The translations under genes were made by a program, and so were the position numbers. From the NCBI GenBank assembly GCA_015657735.1, contig SSSX01000023.1:1-6114 (forward strand): 6,114 bases of DNA. The letters run 5' to 3'. Below are positions 5,703-6,114 of the stretch, one piece after another (position 1 is the first letter of the stretch; each line of letters starts with the position of its first letter). Below the pieces are notes generated by a model that worked only from the letters and a program-made list of their open reading frames with translations, did not search any database and was not told the origin of the DNA. The DNA comes from Zoogloeaceae bacterium (GTDB lineage: Bacteria; Pseudomonadota; Gammaproteobacteria; Burkholderiales; Rhodocyclaceae).

Positions 5703-6114
5703 TCCGTATCGACATTCCCACCCAGATCCTCGAACTCGTCGGCGACGACGGGGCCTGCATCCGCCGCTATCGGGTGTCCACCGCGAAGAACGGCCCCGGC
5801 GAACAGAGCGGCAGCCACCGCACGCCGCGCGGACGTCACGTGGTGCGCGCCAAGATCGGCGCCGGTGCGCCGGTCGGCGCGGCCTTCCGCGGCCGGCGGC
5901 CGACCGGCGAGGTGTGGTCGCCCGGGCTGGCCGCGGCGACGCCGGAGCGGGACTGGATTTTGACCCGCATCCTGTGGCTGTCGGGTTGCGAGCCGGGTTT
6001 CAACCGTCTCGGCAGCGTCGATTCGATGCGCCGCTATATCTACATCCACGGCACGCCGGACACCGAACCGATGGGCGTGCCGCTGTCGATCGGCTGCGTG
6101 CGGATGCGCAACCA
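5696..6114 (+). CDS. L,D-transpeptidase (YkuD domain) family protein (partial, 3' end outside window)
   Basis: The frame opens with GTG at 5696 and runs 139 complete codons to the right edge. It encodes a YkuD-fold protein, the family of cysteine transpeptidases that cross-link peptidoglycan stem peptides (3-3 links) or attach proteins to them. The N-terminus (MLIRIDIPTQILELVGDDG) is the first strands of the domain itself, and RYRVSTAKNGPGEQSGSHRTPRG (about 24-46) is the usual second block. The active-site motif is present: IYIHGT with H118, then SIGCVRM with catalytic C134 and R136. No signal peptide or membrane segment precedes the domain. GTG 5696 is supported by GGAG at 5682-5685, ten bases upstream, and by absence of another in-frame start with better context; it overlaps the tadA stop by 7 bases. 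Only the end of the domain is missing. The family member could act on another acyl donor than peptidoglycan if it truly stays in the cytoplasm. Confidence 0.88.
   Translation, partial: MLIRIDIPTQILELVGDDGACIRRYRVSTAKNGPGEQSGSHRTPRGRHVVRAKIGAGAPVGAAFRGRRPTGEVWSPGLAAATPERDWILTRILWLSGCEPGFNRLGSVDSMRRYIYIHGTPDTEPMGVPLSIGCVRMRN

Noticed and set aside
1..6114. Search for CRISPR arrays, insertion sequences, tRNA genes, toxin-antitoxin or defence genes
   Set aside because: No direct repeat arrays, transposase motifs, cloverleaf-like segments or small gene pairs were seen; coding genes occupy nearly all the window and all have ordinary family assignments.

Overview
The window is about two-thirds G+C, densely packed, and carries only chromosomal-type genes. 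GC-rich third codon positions, TAAAAT-like -10 boxes, a family 4 uracil-DNA glycosylase followed by a LemA/TPM operon, and tadA followed by a small L,D-transpeptidase together suggest a betaproteobacterium, probably of the Rhodocyclales (Azoarcus/Thauera type). The lineage is an inference from gene content and composition; there is no rRNA or other phylogenetic marker here. I see no mobile elements, CRISPR arrays, tRNA/rRNA genes or signs of recent transfer.

Layout: (1) 2-475 (+): 3' part of a family 4 uracil-DNA glycosylase, cut by the left edge. (2) 476-584: a 109-bp gap with a candidate promoter, an inverted repeat and a terminator-like hairpin ending in six T. (3) 585-2596 (+): a tight three-gene operon made of a LemA-family lipoprotein, a secreted, membrane-anchored TPM-domain protein with a glycine-rich tail, and a second, small TPM-domain protein without an export signal. 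(4) 2609-5098 (-): a membrane-anchored sensor histidine kinase with four PAS domains, convergent with the operon and separated from it by 12 bp. (5) 5099-5204: a divergent intergenic region with a candidate promoter and a 10-bp palindrome. (6) 5205-5702 (+): tadA, the tRNA adenosine-34 deaminase. (7) 5696 to the right edge (+): an L,D-transpeptidase (YkuD) gene that starts with GTG inside the end of tadA.

Functionally these are mostly unrelated housekeeping units: DNA repair of uracil, an envelope-associated LemA/TPM module of poorly understood role, an orphan signalling kinase, wobble-base editing of tRNA-Arg, and peptidoglycan or protein cross-linking. The only clear functional group is lemA-TPM-TPM, whose spacing and ATGA-type overlap imply co-transcription and translational coupling. 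I found no strong evidence of a new defence or mobile system. The points most worth a second look are the mutually exclusive hairpins in front of lemA, the exported/non-exported pair of TPM proteins, the orphan four-PAS kinase and the apparently leaderless YkuD protein.
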